Source of the DNA: CAWJKP01 sp963843465
GTDB taxonomy: Bacteria > Planctomycetota > Planctomycetia > Pirellulales > Thermoguttaceae
Assembly: GCA_963843465.1 (NCBI GenBank)
Contig: CAWJKP010000004.1
Span: 372,001-436,000, forward strand
Length of the DNA: 64,000 nucleotides
Direction: 5' to 3'
Shown: positions 8,820 to 16,678 of the stretch, in pieces
Layout: each line of letters starts with the position of its first letter
How positions within the stretch are numbered: the first letter of the stretch is position 1
Translations under genes and position numbers: made by a program
Notes under the pieces: generated by a model
Told to the model about the DNA's origin: nothing
The model's input: only the letters and a program-made list of their open reading frames with translations
Database searches by the model: none

Positions 8820-9456
8820 TCTCCGTTAACGGGCCGAAGTCCCGAAGTATCGCCGCATTGGCAGCGGCAATGTATCGACGTCTGCCTTCTTTACGTTCGT
8901 CGTACACCAGAAGGGGCCGCTTGGTTTGAGCCGCCAAGAGATTCGTGGCCAGCTTGATCGTCCGCGCGTTGCCCTCACGAAACGGATGAATAGCCAGGAA
9001 CTCACCTTGAATGTGCCCTACCGCTTCGCAGAAATCAACATCCGTTGACAGGATACGGGCGGGATACTTCTGCAAAATCATCCTCTCAAACTCCTGCATC
9101 GCGCTGTCCAGAAAGTCCGGCGGCGGCCACGTCACCCCGGGCTTGCTAATCCGAACGGTGCGCCATCTTCCCGCCCAGTCATAGAGATCGCCAAATATCG
9201 ACTGGTGGATGTGTCGTAGGAGTGCGCAGCTCAAGATGGTGTCTGTCCGAACCTCGGCCAGCAATTCCCCATACGCCCTCGACAGCCCCTCCTCCTCTCG
9301 AATGTACAGCTCCCGTATTGTCGTGATCCCCGGCTTGTTCACGAGTACCGTCTCGGCGGCATCCATGTACTCCGCTTCGACATTGCCATGCACCTCGTAC
9401 CGGTCGAAATGCCTTCGATCCTTTAGAATCATGCCCTGAGTATACCGCGCCTTCAT
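8779..9456 (-). CDS. fic: Fic/Doc-family toxin (AMPylase-type)
   Basis: A 225-residue Fic-domain protein. The catalytic loop HPFREGNART lies at residues 157-166: His, Phe, Glu, Gly-Asn and Arg of the HxFx(D/E)GNGRxxR motif are kept, but the second Gly is Ala and the last Arg position is Lys. Fic proteins transfer a nucleoside phosphate, usually AMP, onto target proteins and often act as toxins (family knowledge). Start ATG at 9456 has GGAG nine bases upstream. Thirteen bases ahead of it ends a small xre gene, giving the antitoxin-toxin order of a TA operon. That xre gene is now split by an insertion sequence, so repression of fic is probably altered or fic is now transcribed from element sequence. 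Confidence 0.88.
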   Translation of the reverse strand: MKARYTQGMILKDRRHFDRYEVHGNVEAEYMDAAETVLVNKPGITTIRELYIREEEGLSRAYGELLAEVRTDTILSCALLRHIHQSIFGDLYDWAGRWRTVRISKPGVTWPPPDFLDSAMQEFERMILQKYPARILSTDVDFCEAVGHIQGEFLAIHPFREGNARTIKLATNLLAAQTKRPLLVYDERKEGRRRYIAAANAAILRDFGPLTEIISTGLRAAVQQP

Positions 9457-9574
9457 GGATATCCACTCCTCAGAACTTCAGGAACTCCCACACTTCCATG
9501 TCGAACGCCTTCGCCAACCTGCGGAGAACCTTCAGTGACGGGTTCGTGCTTCCGGCTCCCTCCAGGAGTTGGAG

Positions 9575-9590
9575 ATAGTTCTACAGCATC
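9575..9590. repeat. Left target duplication and inverted repeat of the IS
   Basis: ATAG (9575-9578) is the target duplication; TTCTACAGCATC (9579-9590) is the left terminal inverted repeat, next to the transposase stop codon. Confidence 0.85.
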
Positions 9591-11065
9591 ACTTTTTTGC
9601 AACGACGTTTGGATGCCTTGCCAGCCAGGTCTTGCGATGGGAGTTTGTGGCCTGCTCGTTACGGTCGCGGTAATAGTCGATCAGCTCTCCGGCATCCTCC
9701 AGTGTCAACTGCGGACGCGGCAGGGCCGCTCGGAGCAATCGCATGGCCATGTCCACCGTCAAATCGGGAACCTGGCTACGGACGTTGCGACGCGTCTGCA
9801 CCACGTACAGATGCGCCAACGCCACCAAACTCATGTGGTGATGCCAACTCGTCCACGAGCGTGCCTCGTAGTGCCCCATCCCCAATTGTCCCTTGGCGTC
9901 CTCCAGGAACTCTTCCACACGCCACCGCGATCCCGTCACCAACGCCATCGTTTTCAAGGGCACGTTGGTTTCGGCATGGGAGAAGTAGTATTTCACCTCC
10001 GGCACCGGCTCCAGCGAGCGACGAATCAGCAACCACCCCTGTGGACCGACATGGCGATGACGCACCGACCACACTCGCAACCGAGCAAACTCGAACATCA
10101 GCGGCCCCTTGGCTCCCTCACGAAGCTGAAGGACTCGCCAATCCTTTGCAGGGATCGTCGCGACCAGTTGACTCACTTGCCAGACCAGTTCGTCCGGCGT
10201 CTGCCGCAACGGTTGCTCAGTCCATACGGTGGTGTTCGCAGGCACCTCGACCAAGTAGCGCTGGTGGCTCCTTTCCAGGGCGTCGAGAAAATCACCGTCG
10301 CGTCCAAACTCCTCATCGGCAGTGACCCAGTCGAAATGCACAGAACTTCGAGCCAACAGGGCCGCTGCGATCTGCGGCTTTGTCTGGAAGGTGATCTCCG
10401 ACGGAACGCGCGTCTTCTTGCGGCGCACGGCGTCGGTGGCCCACGTCTCCGGCAGATACAGTTGGTGGTCCAGGAGGATGCTGCCCGCAGGAGTCACACC
10501 GAGGAGAAAGACACCTACTTGGCAGTTCTCCTTCTTGCCCACCCGTCCGCACCATTGGCGCTGTACCCCGACGCTCTCCGTGCCGTGCTTGACGAAGCCC
10601 GAGCCGTCGATCACCCCTACCGTGCCGATGGGCGACTCAGTGGCCGTGGGCACGAACTCTTCGTTAAACACCGCTTGGATTTCTTGCTGCACCGCCTGAG
10701 CCTCCCAAGGAGAGACCGTGAGAAACCGTTGCCATGCCAAGGCGACGCGCTGGTGGATCTCCGGCCGATCTGGTGCGGCTCCGCCGAACACCATCGCCAT
10801 CGGCTCGACACTCTTGCGATCCTCCGCCAGAAGCAGTCCCCGGAGATACCCCAGGGAATGCTCTTGGCACTCGCGTCGTCCAAACAATGGGGCGAAGCGC
10901 CCGTGAAGATTTACCAACCACTCCGCCGCTGCGCAGTCCGATCGTGTCCATGATAAAGTCCTCCTGAAGACTTCCATGAAACGCCGAACTGGCCAGTTCG
11001 ATCACACATCCCTCCTGTATGACTCAAACCCCCGAAATCTCCAATAGCAAAACGATGCTGTAGAA
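9579..11065 (-). mobile_element. IS701-family insertion sequence (IS4-related), 1,487 bp
   Basis: Terminal inverted repeats are TTCTACAGCATC at 9579-9590 and its exact complement at 11054-11065, with looser similarity inward (T-rich then GC). The element is flanked by the direct repeat ATAG at 9575-9578 and 11066-11069. A 4-bp target duplication and a length near 1.5 kb are usual for IS701 elements (family knowledge). It carries a single intact transposase on the minus strand. It interrupts the xre gene ahead of fic. The perfect repeats and intact transposase suggest a recent insertion. Confidence 0.92.
9589..10977 (-). CDS. IS701-family transposase (DDE)
   Basis: A full-length 462-residue transposase. 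The acidic triad is visible as Asp in GVIDGSGFVKHG (about residue 124), Asp in WVTADEEFG, and Glu in RWRVEEFLEDAKGQLG, followed by the family signature GMGHYEARSWTSWHHH. ESVGVQRQWCGRVGKKENCQ is typical of IS701 transposases. It catalyses cut-and-paste movement of the surrounding element. No frameshift or stop is present. Its stop codon overlaps the left end of the element. Confidence 0.93.
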   Translation of the reverse strand: MEVFRRTLSWTRSDCAAAEWLVNLHGRFAPLFGRRECQEHSLGYLRGLLLAEDRKSVEPMAMVFGGAAPDRPEIHQRVALAWQRFLTVSPWEAQAVQQEIQAVFNEEFVPTATESPIGTVGVIDGSGFVKHGTESVGVQRQWCGRVGKKENCQVGVFLLGVTPAGSILLDHQLYLPETWATDAVRRKKTRVPSEITFQTKPQIAAALLARSSVHFDWVTADEEFGRDGDFLDALERSHQRYLVEVPANTTVWTEQPLRQTPDELVWQVSQLVATIPAKDWRVLQLREGAKGPLMFEFARLRVWSVRHRHVGPQGWLLIRRSLEPVPEVKYYFSHAETNVPLKTMALVTGSRWRVEEFLEDAKGQLGMGHYEARSWTSWHHHMSLVALAHLYVVQTRRNVRSQVPDLTVDMAMRLLRAALPRPQLTLEDAGELIDYYRDRNEQATNSHRKTWLARHPNVVAKK

Positions 11066-11069
11066 ATAG
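11054..11069. repeat. Right inverted repeat and target duplication of the IS
   Basis: GATGCTGTAGAA (11054-11065) is the exact complement of the left end; ATAG follows at 11066-11069. Confidence 0.85.
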
Positions 11070-11305
11070 TACAAGCTGATTCCCGCTCTCTCTGCAAGAT
11101 TCGCCTGCGTTATTTTCCTGTCCTGCCGCATTCGTTTCACGCGGCTGCAAAGCTCCGACTGCTGAGTCAACGTGCTCATGGCCTCATTTTTCCTCTTCGA
11201 GTGCAGTTTGTAAAACAAAAAGGGTTGATGTATGTCAGAGAGTTACATTCACTCCGTCCGCCCGCGCCGATATCCTTCACAGCCTCCGTCTCTTCCCTGC
11301 CACAA

Positions 11306-12107
11306 CTATAGGAACGAGCTCCGTTTCGTCTTCCACATTTTCGAGAAGAGCAAGCGAAATCCGTCGCTGATGCACCCGTCCCGTATGAGAGCCACCGAGA
11401 GCGTCTTTTGATTGCAGAGGACAACACGATCGGCGTAGACAGCGTAGGCCACGGTAAGGCGTGTATTGCGGGGGGCGACGAATTTCGTTCTCCTCATACT
11501 CGCTCTTACCCCCAACCGCGTCAGTGCTTGCAGGAAGCGCCGCGCATGCACCGTATCGAGCAAGAGAAATCGCATCGGGATGTGTGCCTGCAAGACCGCT
11601 GGAAAGTACACCCGTGAAAGGTTTGCGTAGTCGTGAGCGGACAGCGCGGAGACATCGCCGAATATGGAAATGTCTGCATTGCACTGAAGAATATCGTCCC
11701 GCAGAAACTCCATCCCTCTGACCCGCGCAGTGCATGGACTCCAAAGCCGCGCGGAGCCTTCCGGTCTGCCTCCGTCGCCTCGGCAAAGAGGCTGGCAATA
11801 GCGTCTCTCTGCTGTTCGAGCTTATCAATCTGCCCATCCAGGAGAGACTTCAGGCCGCGGATGTTCGCTGGTGAGTACATGCGTTTCTTTTTCCCTCGTA
11901 CACACCGCAGACGATGTGGTCGCCTTCGAACTTGTCCAGAATGCCCTGAATGGTGATCCGGCTGAAACCCGTTGCACTGGCCAAGTCGCGAACCGAACAG
12001 CGTCCGAGTCGCAGGAGCACCGCATACACGCTGGCTTGGCTTTCAGAGAACCCGAAGCCCGATAGGGCATCGACGATCCGTTCCTGTGATTGGACGCCGT
12101 GTGGCAT
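11306..12107 (-). pseudogene. TrmB-like transcriptional regulator with two frameshifts
   Basis: The N-terminus (ATG at 12107) is a winged helix of TrmB type: GFSESQASVYAVLLRLG, then SVRDLASATGFSRITIQGIL. Near 11885, in an A-rich run, the frame changes to MYSPANIRGLKSLLDGQIDK and an adjoining helical stretch. Near 11715 it changes again to MEFLRDDILQCNADISIFG, and sense continues to the stop at 11306. The C-terminal part resembles the effector/PLD-like half of TrmB proteins with FAPVL-like strands. Reassembled length is about 265 residues. It is divergent from the DUF932 gene and could have regulated it. Either degenerate or affected by sequence errors. Confidence 0.65.
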
Positions 12108-12401
12108 AAGAGAGTAAAGGGTCTCACCCTACCTTGACGGAAGGTCCCACGCAACCTCTTCAATATGAACGGCCTCGTCTGTCAAGTTGTGGGCCTGTAA
12201 AGTCGCGCATTCTCGCCTGGATGTGCCGCTTCGCCGTCATAATGGTCGGGCATCGGAGGAGCACGTGCTAAGCCATCTTGCAGCTTCCCGAAACAGTCGC
12301 CAGCACACCCATTCCAACTTGTTGCGCGGCTTCCCTCCCTCTCCTACCGTGGAAATTTGCTGCTCCTTCACATCCCCGTTTTCCCCACAGGAGATTCTGT
12401 C

Positions 12402-13421
12402 ATGAACCTGACGAAGGCTCACAACGAGCTTTTCCGACGAACGCCCGACGAGGCGTTCGAGACGTTACAGTCTCTCTGGGAGCACTGCTACCAGCAGAAG
12501 ACCCAATCGATGGATCGATGGGTCGCTCCCTGCGACGTGTCGGCCAAGGTCCGGGAGGATATCCTCACCATGACCCTTGGCGACGGTGCATTCTCCATGA
12601 ATGACTGGTCCTTCAGTCAGCTCTGCCGTCTGGCAGAGATCAACAAGGACACGGTAAACCGTCTGACACCCGCAACCGCCAGCCTCGCGCTGGCAGAGAC
12701 GCTCCCCCGGGGCACGAAGCCTTTCCAGGTCTTCACCGAAGACCAACGTGTCCGTTCGCTCCACGGCAGCACCTACACGCGGCTCTTCAACGCCGACCTC
12801 GTGATGATGCTCCGCGAATTCGCGACGGACTTCCAACCGCCCCAGAACGCCATGAATGGCGGTACCGGCCTCTACGCCGGCGAGCAGGATTTCTTCGCCT
12901 TCCTCATCGATCCGATGGGTTGGGTGGAGATCGGAGAAGAGGCATACGCCCCCGGCTTCTTCGTGTGGAATTCCGAAGTTGGGCGCCGGTCCCTCGGTAT
13001 CCAGACGTTCTGGTTCCAACAGGTGTGCGGCAACCACCTGGTCTGGGATGCCATCGACGTGTGCGAGTTCTCGACGAAGCACACGTCGAAGATCCAGGAT
13101 GGTCTCTCGACCATCCGGTCAATGATCGACGTGATCGTCCGCAAACGTGACGAACGCAAAGACGGCTTCGCGGCCGTCGTGCAGAAAGCCATGGAGGCGA
13201 CGCTCGGCGCCGACGCCGAGGAAGCCTTCAAGACTGTTTCCAAGAACGGAATCCCGCGTAGCGTGGCACAGGAAGCCATTCAACTCGCGCAGGAGAAAGG
13301 CCGCTTGACGGTCTGGTCGGTCGTGGACGCCTTAACGCGTCTCACTCAAAAAAGCCAGTACGCTGGCGACCGCACCGAGGCCGACGCAAAGGCCGCTTCC
13401 CTGCTATCCCTCGTAGCATAA
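12402..13421 (+). CDS. DUF932 phage/plasmid-type protein
   Basis: A 339-residue protein with the DUF932 signature region (NGGTGLYAGEQDFFAFLID, then WFQQVCGNHLVWD). DUF932 proteins are common on phages, plasmids and integrative elements and have no settled biochemical role (family knowledge). ATG at 12402 has CAGGAG eight bases upstream; an in-frame start further upstream has none. The next gene begins 12 bases after its stop, so the two are an operon. The 3' third (DAEEAFKTVSKNGIPRSVAQ) is helical. The window around it supports the mobile-element setting. Confidence 0.85.
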   Translation: MNLTKAHNELFRRTPDEAFETLQSLWEHCYQQKTQSMDRWVAPCDVSAKVREDILTMTLGDGAFSMNDWSFSQLCRLAEINKDTVNRLTPATASLALAETLPRGTKPFQVFTEDQRVRSLHGSTYTRLFNADLVMMLREFATDFQPPQNAMNGGTGLYAGEQDFFAFLIDPMGWVEIGEEAYAPGFFVWNSEVGRRSLGIQTFWFQQVCGNHLVWDAIDVCEFSTKHTSKIQDGLSTIRSMIDVIVRKRDERKDGFAAVVQKAMEATLGADAEEAFKTVSKNGIPRSVAQEAIQLAQEKGRLTVWSVVDALTRLTQKSQYAGDRTEADAKAASLLSLVA

Positions 13422-13432
13422 GGAGAAGAATC

Positions 13433-13800
13433 GTGGCTTCCAGCACACGAACCCAGCCCCGGCAGCCCCAGGCTGTCCAACCGGCCGCGCCCAAGCGCAG
13501 CCCGAGCAATCCCCGTCGTCTGCCGCGGAACCGCAGACCGACAAGAAGCCGCCCGTGTACACCTGGTCACACGGGACTGGTTCCGGGCGTTTGGAGATCA
13601 GTGTGTGGCAGAAGACCATCTCGACCGACAACGGCGACAAGGTCGTCTACCACGTCACCTGCCAGCGGTCGTACCGCAAGCCGGACGGTGGTTACGAGAA
13701 CACCAATACGTACTGGCCCACGAACCTTCTGGTCCTGGCGTACGGCCTCGGAGAAGTCTTCCGTCGCATCAAAGAGATGCAGGCCGGCGAACCGTTCTAA
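13433..13800 (+). pseudogene. Small protein with Pro/Gln-rich N-terminus, one frameshift
   Basis: GTG at 13433 has a GGAG site and starts a Pro/Gln/Ala-rich stretch (MASSTRTQPRQPQAVQPAAP). Near 13490 the frame has to change to reach AAEPQTDKKPPVYTWSHGTG and the conserved-looking core LEISVWQKTISTDNG...VYHVTCQRSYRKPDGGYENT ending ...GEVFRRIKEMQAGEPF. The core is a compact beta-rich domain of about 80 residues of the kind found beside DUF932 genes in mobile elements. If the frameshift is real, the core could still start from an internal codon. No function assigned. Confidence 0.55.
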
Positions 13801-13821
13801 CTACCATCGAAAGAGCAGCAA

Positions 13822-13855
13822 GGGCCTTTCCTACGAGGAAAGGCCCAGTTTTCAG
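13822..13855 (+). terminator. Rho-independent terminator after the DUF932 operon
   Basis: GGGCCTTTCC (13822-13831) pairs perfectly with GGAAAGGCCC (13837-13846) around a five-base loop, followed by AGTTTTC. It lies 22 bases after the preceding stop codon. Confidence 0.8.
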
Positions 13856-13947
13856 CATGGCAACACGCTTGGGCCGCCTCTCCCTAATCCCTTGTAGACT
13901 CCACCCACATCAGGGGGTGCTCTGGCGAAAATCCGCATTATTCAAAA

Positions 13948-13992
13948 ATTCTTGTCAGGATTCCGCCTCTCTCAAACCACTTACTCTGCGGA
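13948..13992 (+). repeat. Direct repeat copy 1, upstream of the sigma-like gene (candidate promoter)
   Basis: ATTCTTGTCAGGATTCCG at 13948-13965 is identical to 15190-15207. The match resumes, without a gap, as AACCAC-TA-TCT fifteen bases later. Two conserved blocks spaced like -35 and -10 elements, about 100 bases ahead of a sigma-factor-like gene, suggest an autoregulated promoter. Promoter role is inference. Confidence 0.6.
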
Positions 13993-14093
13993 CCTTCGGG
14001 AAATTTTTCTCTCCACGCCTCCCTCCAGAGAGGGGCGCAGGCTGGATGCTGCCCGAAAAAGGTCGTAAAGTAGAATCCGCGTGAGGTCGCTTC

Positions 14094-15146
14094 ATGAAAC
14101 CCCGTCTTCCCGAAGAACTGTTTCCATTTTTGCACGATCCGTGGCTCGGACCCTGCTATCAGGCCGTCCTTAAGGCGCTCCGGCGCTGGTACGAATGGAA
14201 CCCCTCGGACATCGACGACATGGTGAACCAAGTAGGTTTGCAGCTTCATGAACTCCAGCAGCAGGACAAGATCCAGACCACGTCCCAACAGGTTCTCCGA
14301 GGGATCGCGTCAAACGTCGTGAATAGCGAGATTCGCAACCGCACCCGGTCCCGTGCGCACTGGCAACGATACCTTGAGGAACCTCGACCGAATTCGCTGA
14401 TGGTCGAGAAGCCGGTTCCCGAGGTATGGGAACGACTGTACGGAATTGTACGGAAACGCCTCACCGGCAGTCTCCGAGAGTTCTTCGAATACTTCATACA
14501 GATTCAGGAATTCTCTCCGGCGAACGCTGCAAAGGAGTTTGGCATAGAACCCGATGCAGCAAATCAGAGGGCCTCGCGCATACGCATGACATGGCGCCAG
14601 GTGCGCCAAGAGGTCGATCAATCGTTGATGAGCCGCTACGAGGAGACGCGGAGTCTCGACGCAGAGGAAGAATGGTTGACGCTGTATCGTAAGAACAGCC
14701 AGAAACTGCACATAAAATGTCACATTGCTTGCGATCTTCTTCGTTTGTACTACCTCGCTCCAAGCCCATCCATCATTCCCGTATTTTCCTGGCCGTCAGA
14801 ACCCCTGAACACAGCGCGGCGCGACAGTTATTGGCCCCGCATCAAATCACACACACTCTCTCTCCTCGACGCTCAATTCAATGAACCACTGACGTGTTGC
14901 CTACAGGCGTGGTTCTTTGGGCTTCTCTGCTTAATCCATGGCAACGCAGACCTCTCGGCTTCGCGATACGTCTCCGCCATCCGCGAATACTGCCTCTTCG
15001 CTCCACCAGAAGATGCGGTTGCTCTCTACCGTGAGTATTCCGTTGTCTCAGCCGCCTTTCTCGATGCATCGCAGCGAGACCGGGGCCTACGTGTGCTCAA
15101 GCAGCAACCATGGCCCGAAAGCCTCCGCATCCTCCTAAATCCCTAA
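14094..15146 (+). CDS. Sigma-70/ECF-like factor
   Basis: A 350-residue protein. The first 200 residues look like a divergent ECF sigma factor: PSDIDDMVNQVGLQLHELQQ resembles region 2, and FSPANAAKEFGIEPDAANQR followed by ASRIRMTWRQVRQEV resembles the region 4 helix-turn-helix. The C-terminal 150 residues are unassigned, helical and Trp/Tyr-rich. This is longer than a plain ECF factor, which is usually about 190 residues, so the tail may sense a signal. It stands alone between two copies of a direct repeat that could be its own promoter sequence. I rate the sigma assignment as likely, not certain. Confidence 0.6.
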   Translation: MKPRLPEELFPFLHDPWLGPCYQAVLKALRRWYEWNPSDIDDMVNQVGLQLHELQQQDKIQTTSQQVLRGIASNVVNSEIRNRTRSRAHWQRYLEEPRPNSLMVEKPVPEVWERLYGIVRKRLTGSLREFFEYFIQIQEFSPANAAKEFGIEPDAANQRASRIRMTWRQVRQEVDQSLMSRYEETRSLDAEEEWLTLYRKNSQKLHIKCHIACDLLRLYYLAPSPSIIPVFSWPSEPLNTARRDSYWPRIKSHTLSLLDAQFNEPLTCCLQAWFFGLLCLIHGNADLSASRYVSAIREYCLFAPPEDAVALYREYSVVSAAFLDASQRDRGLRVLKQQPWPESLRILLNP

Positions 15147-15189
15147 CACCTCGCAAATCTCATCTGACGTAAATCTTTTTTTCGCGAGG

Positions 15190-15234
15190 ATTCTTGTCAG
15201 GATTCCGGACTCCCCGAACCACATATTCTCTGAC
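15190..15234 (+). repeat. Direct repeat copy 2, upstream of the hairpin cluster and SprT gene
   Basis: Second copy of the repeat described at 13948. ATTCTTGTCAGGATTCCG occupies 15190-15207 and GAACCACATATTCTCTG follows. It precedes the hairpin cluster by about 60 bases and the sprT-like gene by about 360 bases. Confidence 0.6.
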
Positions 15235-15289
15235 AAACGCCGAAGACAGCGTACAACAAGTACGACCTAACGCGGCGTCGGCCATCAAT

Positions 15290-15423
15290 GCGCCCCACCG
15301 TTCGGGGCGCGGCATGGTCAGAAGTCACAGACGGCACCGGGAACTCACACGAAAGTGTGGGGCCATGCGTTCCACCGCATGGCCCCGGTGTCACGAAGGC
15401 TGGTAGAGCCAACCTTCGCAGAC
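15290..15423 (+). ncRNA. Cluster of four stem-loops in a gene-free stretch (candidate structured RNA or oriT)
   Basis: In the 444-base gap between the sigma-like and SprT-like genes, four hairpins follow each other. GCGCCCC/GGGGCGC pairs at 15290-15310. CACAC-GAAA-GTGTG, a GNRA-type tetraloop, is at 15346-15359. GGGGCCATGCG/CGCATGGCCCC, an 11-bp perfect stem, is at 15359-15386. CGAAGGCTGG/CCAACCTTCG, with one mismatch, is at about 15397-15422. No good open frame covers them. They could be a small RNA, a structured 5' leader of the SprT gene, or inverted repeats of a transfer origin. Confidence 0.45.
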
Positions 15424-15590
15424 GCGGCGCACCGTAACGCGCCCGCGACCACTGCGCAAGAACTCTGTCAGCCCCCTGGAGCACCAGGCGGGCTTTCTTT
15501 ATGGCCTGCCTGACTCTGGGGCAATAGGCTTCCCCCCACAAAGAACTGGCCGCAACCACGGTGACGCTCGCAATGCGCTTGGAGGTATTT

Positions 15591-16202
15591 ATGGATCAGG
15601 TATATCGGTCGCTCGCCGAGCACCAGACTACCGAGCCCTGGGCGTACCAGACGCTCTTTCAACAGTTGCATCGTTTTGCGGAAATCTTCAACGTCCATTG
15701 CACACTGGACATTCCCAACATTGCACTACGTATCGAAACCGACCAGCCGAACGTTTGCGGCTATTATCGGATTGGCCACGACGGCATGGGCCTGACGAAC
15801 AGCATTACGCTGAACAAGGTCCACCTGGAGCGTGATGGGTTCTGGCAAGTCCTCGAAACGCTTCTGCACGAGATGACGCACGCGTGGCAGTCTATCCACG
15901 GCACAGCGAGTGCCTGGTCCCATCACAACGTGGCATTTCGCGACAAAATGGCCAGCTTCGGGATCTTCTGCGATCACCGTGGCCAGCACGTCGGCTACGA
16001 CCCGGACGGACTCTTCTTTCAACTCCTGACACAACACAAAGTGGAGTTTCCCGTCGTTCCCAAACATGAACCGAAGCCAAAAACGGTCAGCAAGTCTGCC
16101 TACAAGAAATGGACGTGTGGTTGCACAAACGTGCGTGTGGCCGTCTCGCACTTCCATGCCCAGTGCCTCCACTGCCACAACATTTTCGTCCGCGTCGATT
16201 AA
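15591..16202 (+). CDS. SprT-like zinc metalloprotease
   Basis: A 203-residue protein with the zinc-binding motif HEMTH in LETLLHEMTHAWQSIHG near residue 90, a downstream HHNVAFRDKM that supplies the third ligand region, and a C-terminal zinc ribbon (WTCGC...CLHCHNIF). This is the layout of SprT/Spartan-like proteases, which act on DNA-linked proteins (family knowledge). Homologues are frequent on mobile elements. ATG at 15591 is preceded by GGAGG at 15581-15585, so it is preferred to GTG at 15561. The leader is unusually long and structured. Confidence 0.85.
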   Translation: MDQVYRSLAEHQTTEPWAYQTLFQQLHRFAEIFNVHCTLDIPNIALRIETDQPNVCGYYRIGHDGMGLTNSITLNKVHLERDGFWQVLETLLHEMTHAWQSIHGTASAWSHHNVAFRDKMASFGIFCDHRGQHVGYDPDGLFFQLLTQHKVEFPVVPKHEPKPKTVSKSAYKKWTCGCTNVRVAVSHFHAQCLHCHNIFVRVD

Positions 16203-16327
16203 GAGGCCCTATAAGTCCGTAACACCGCACTGCCTGAGATGGAATCCGTCACCCGCACTTTCCTCCTTTTGACCCCGCTCCCTCGGTTACTCAAGCCGGC
16301 ACCCCAACAACAAGGAATGGGCAAAAG

Positions 16328-16678
16328 ATGAACAGACGCCCCAGACACAGACCCCAATTACCTGCTCTCGTTATTGCGTTCGTCGCTTTGACGCTCTCGG
16401 GCTGCACCTCCCAAACCACGGGCGCCATATCTGAGGCGTCCATCATCCGATTGGTAGTGGCCTTCGGTTGTTTCGCCGGCGCCTACGGGCTGTCGCTACG
16501 CTGGTGGATCGGCGTCATGGCGGGCACGCTCGCTTGGGTCTACCCCGACCATGGCACGGCTGCCATGGCCATTGCCCTCGCCATCTTCGCCCTATGCTCC
16601 TTACTCCGCCGTCACGTCGTCAAACGCCCATCTTGCGATGGAGACGTCATCGACGTGGAATTCGAGGTAAAAACATGA
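16328..16678 (+). CDS. Small membrane lipoprotein
   Basis: A 116-residue protein with an N-terminal signal and lipobox (VALTLSGC), then two or three hydrophobic segments (LVVAFGCFAGAYGLSL; IGVMAGTLAWVYP; AMAIALAIFALCSLL) and a charged tail. Its stop overlaps the next start as ATGA, so the two are translationally coupled. By position upstream of a VirD4/TraG-like ATPase it may belong to the transfer apparatus (inference). Family not recognised. Confidence 0.65.
   Translation: MNRRPRHRPQLPALVIAFVALTLSGCTSQTTGAISEASIIRLVVAFGCFAGAYGLSLRWWIGVMAGTLAWVYPDHGTAAMAIALAIFALCSLLRRHVVKRPSCDGDVIDVEFEVKT

Larger units (their letters stand above)
9470..11179 (-). pseudogene. xre-family antitoxin/regulator split by an insertion sequence
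   Basis: The 5' part (11066-11179) encodes an HTH_XRE N-terminus, MSTLTQQSELCSRVKRMRQD, through TQANLAERAGISLYY. The 3' part (9470-9578) encodes LQLLEGAGSTNPSLKVLRRL and AKAFDMEVWEFLKF. Removing 9579-11065 and one copy of the 4-bp duplication ATAG joins them in frame as ISLYYLQLLEGAG. This makes a complete 72-residue XRE protein (219 bp, an exact multiple of three). It ends 13 bases before the fic start codon. In xre-fic pairs the XRE protein normally represses the operon and/or blocks the toxin (family knowledge, inference here). Confidence 0.9.

Noticed and set aside
9535..10953. Long plus-strand open frame within the IS
   Set aside because: Antisense of the IS701 transposase, which has all catalytic motifs.
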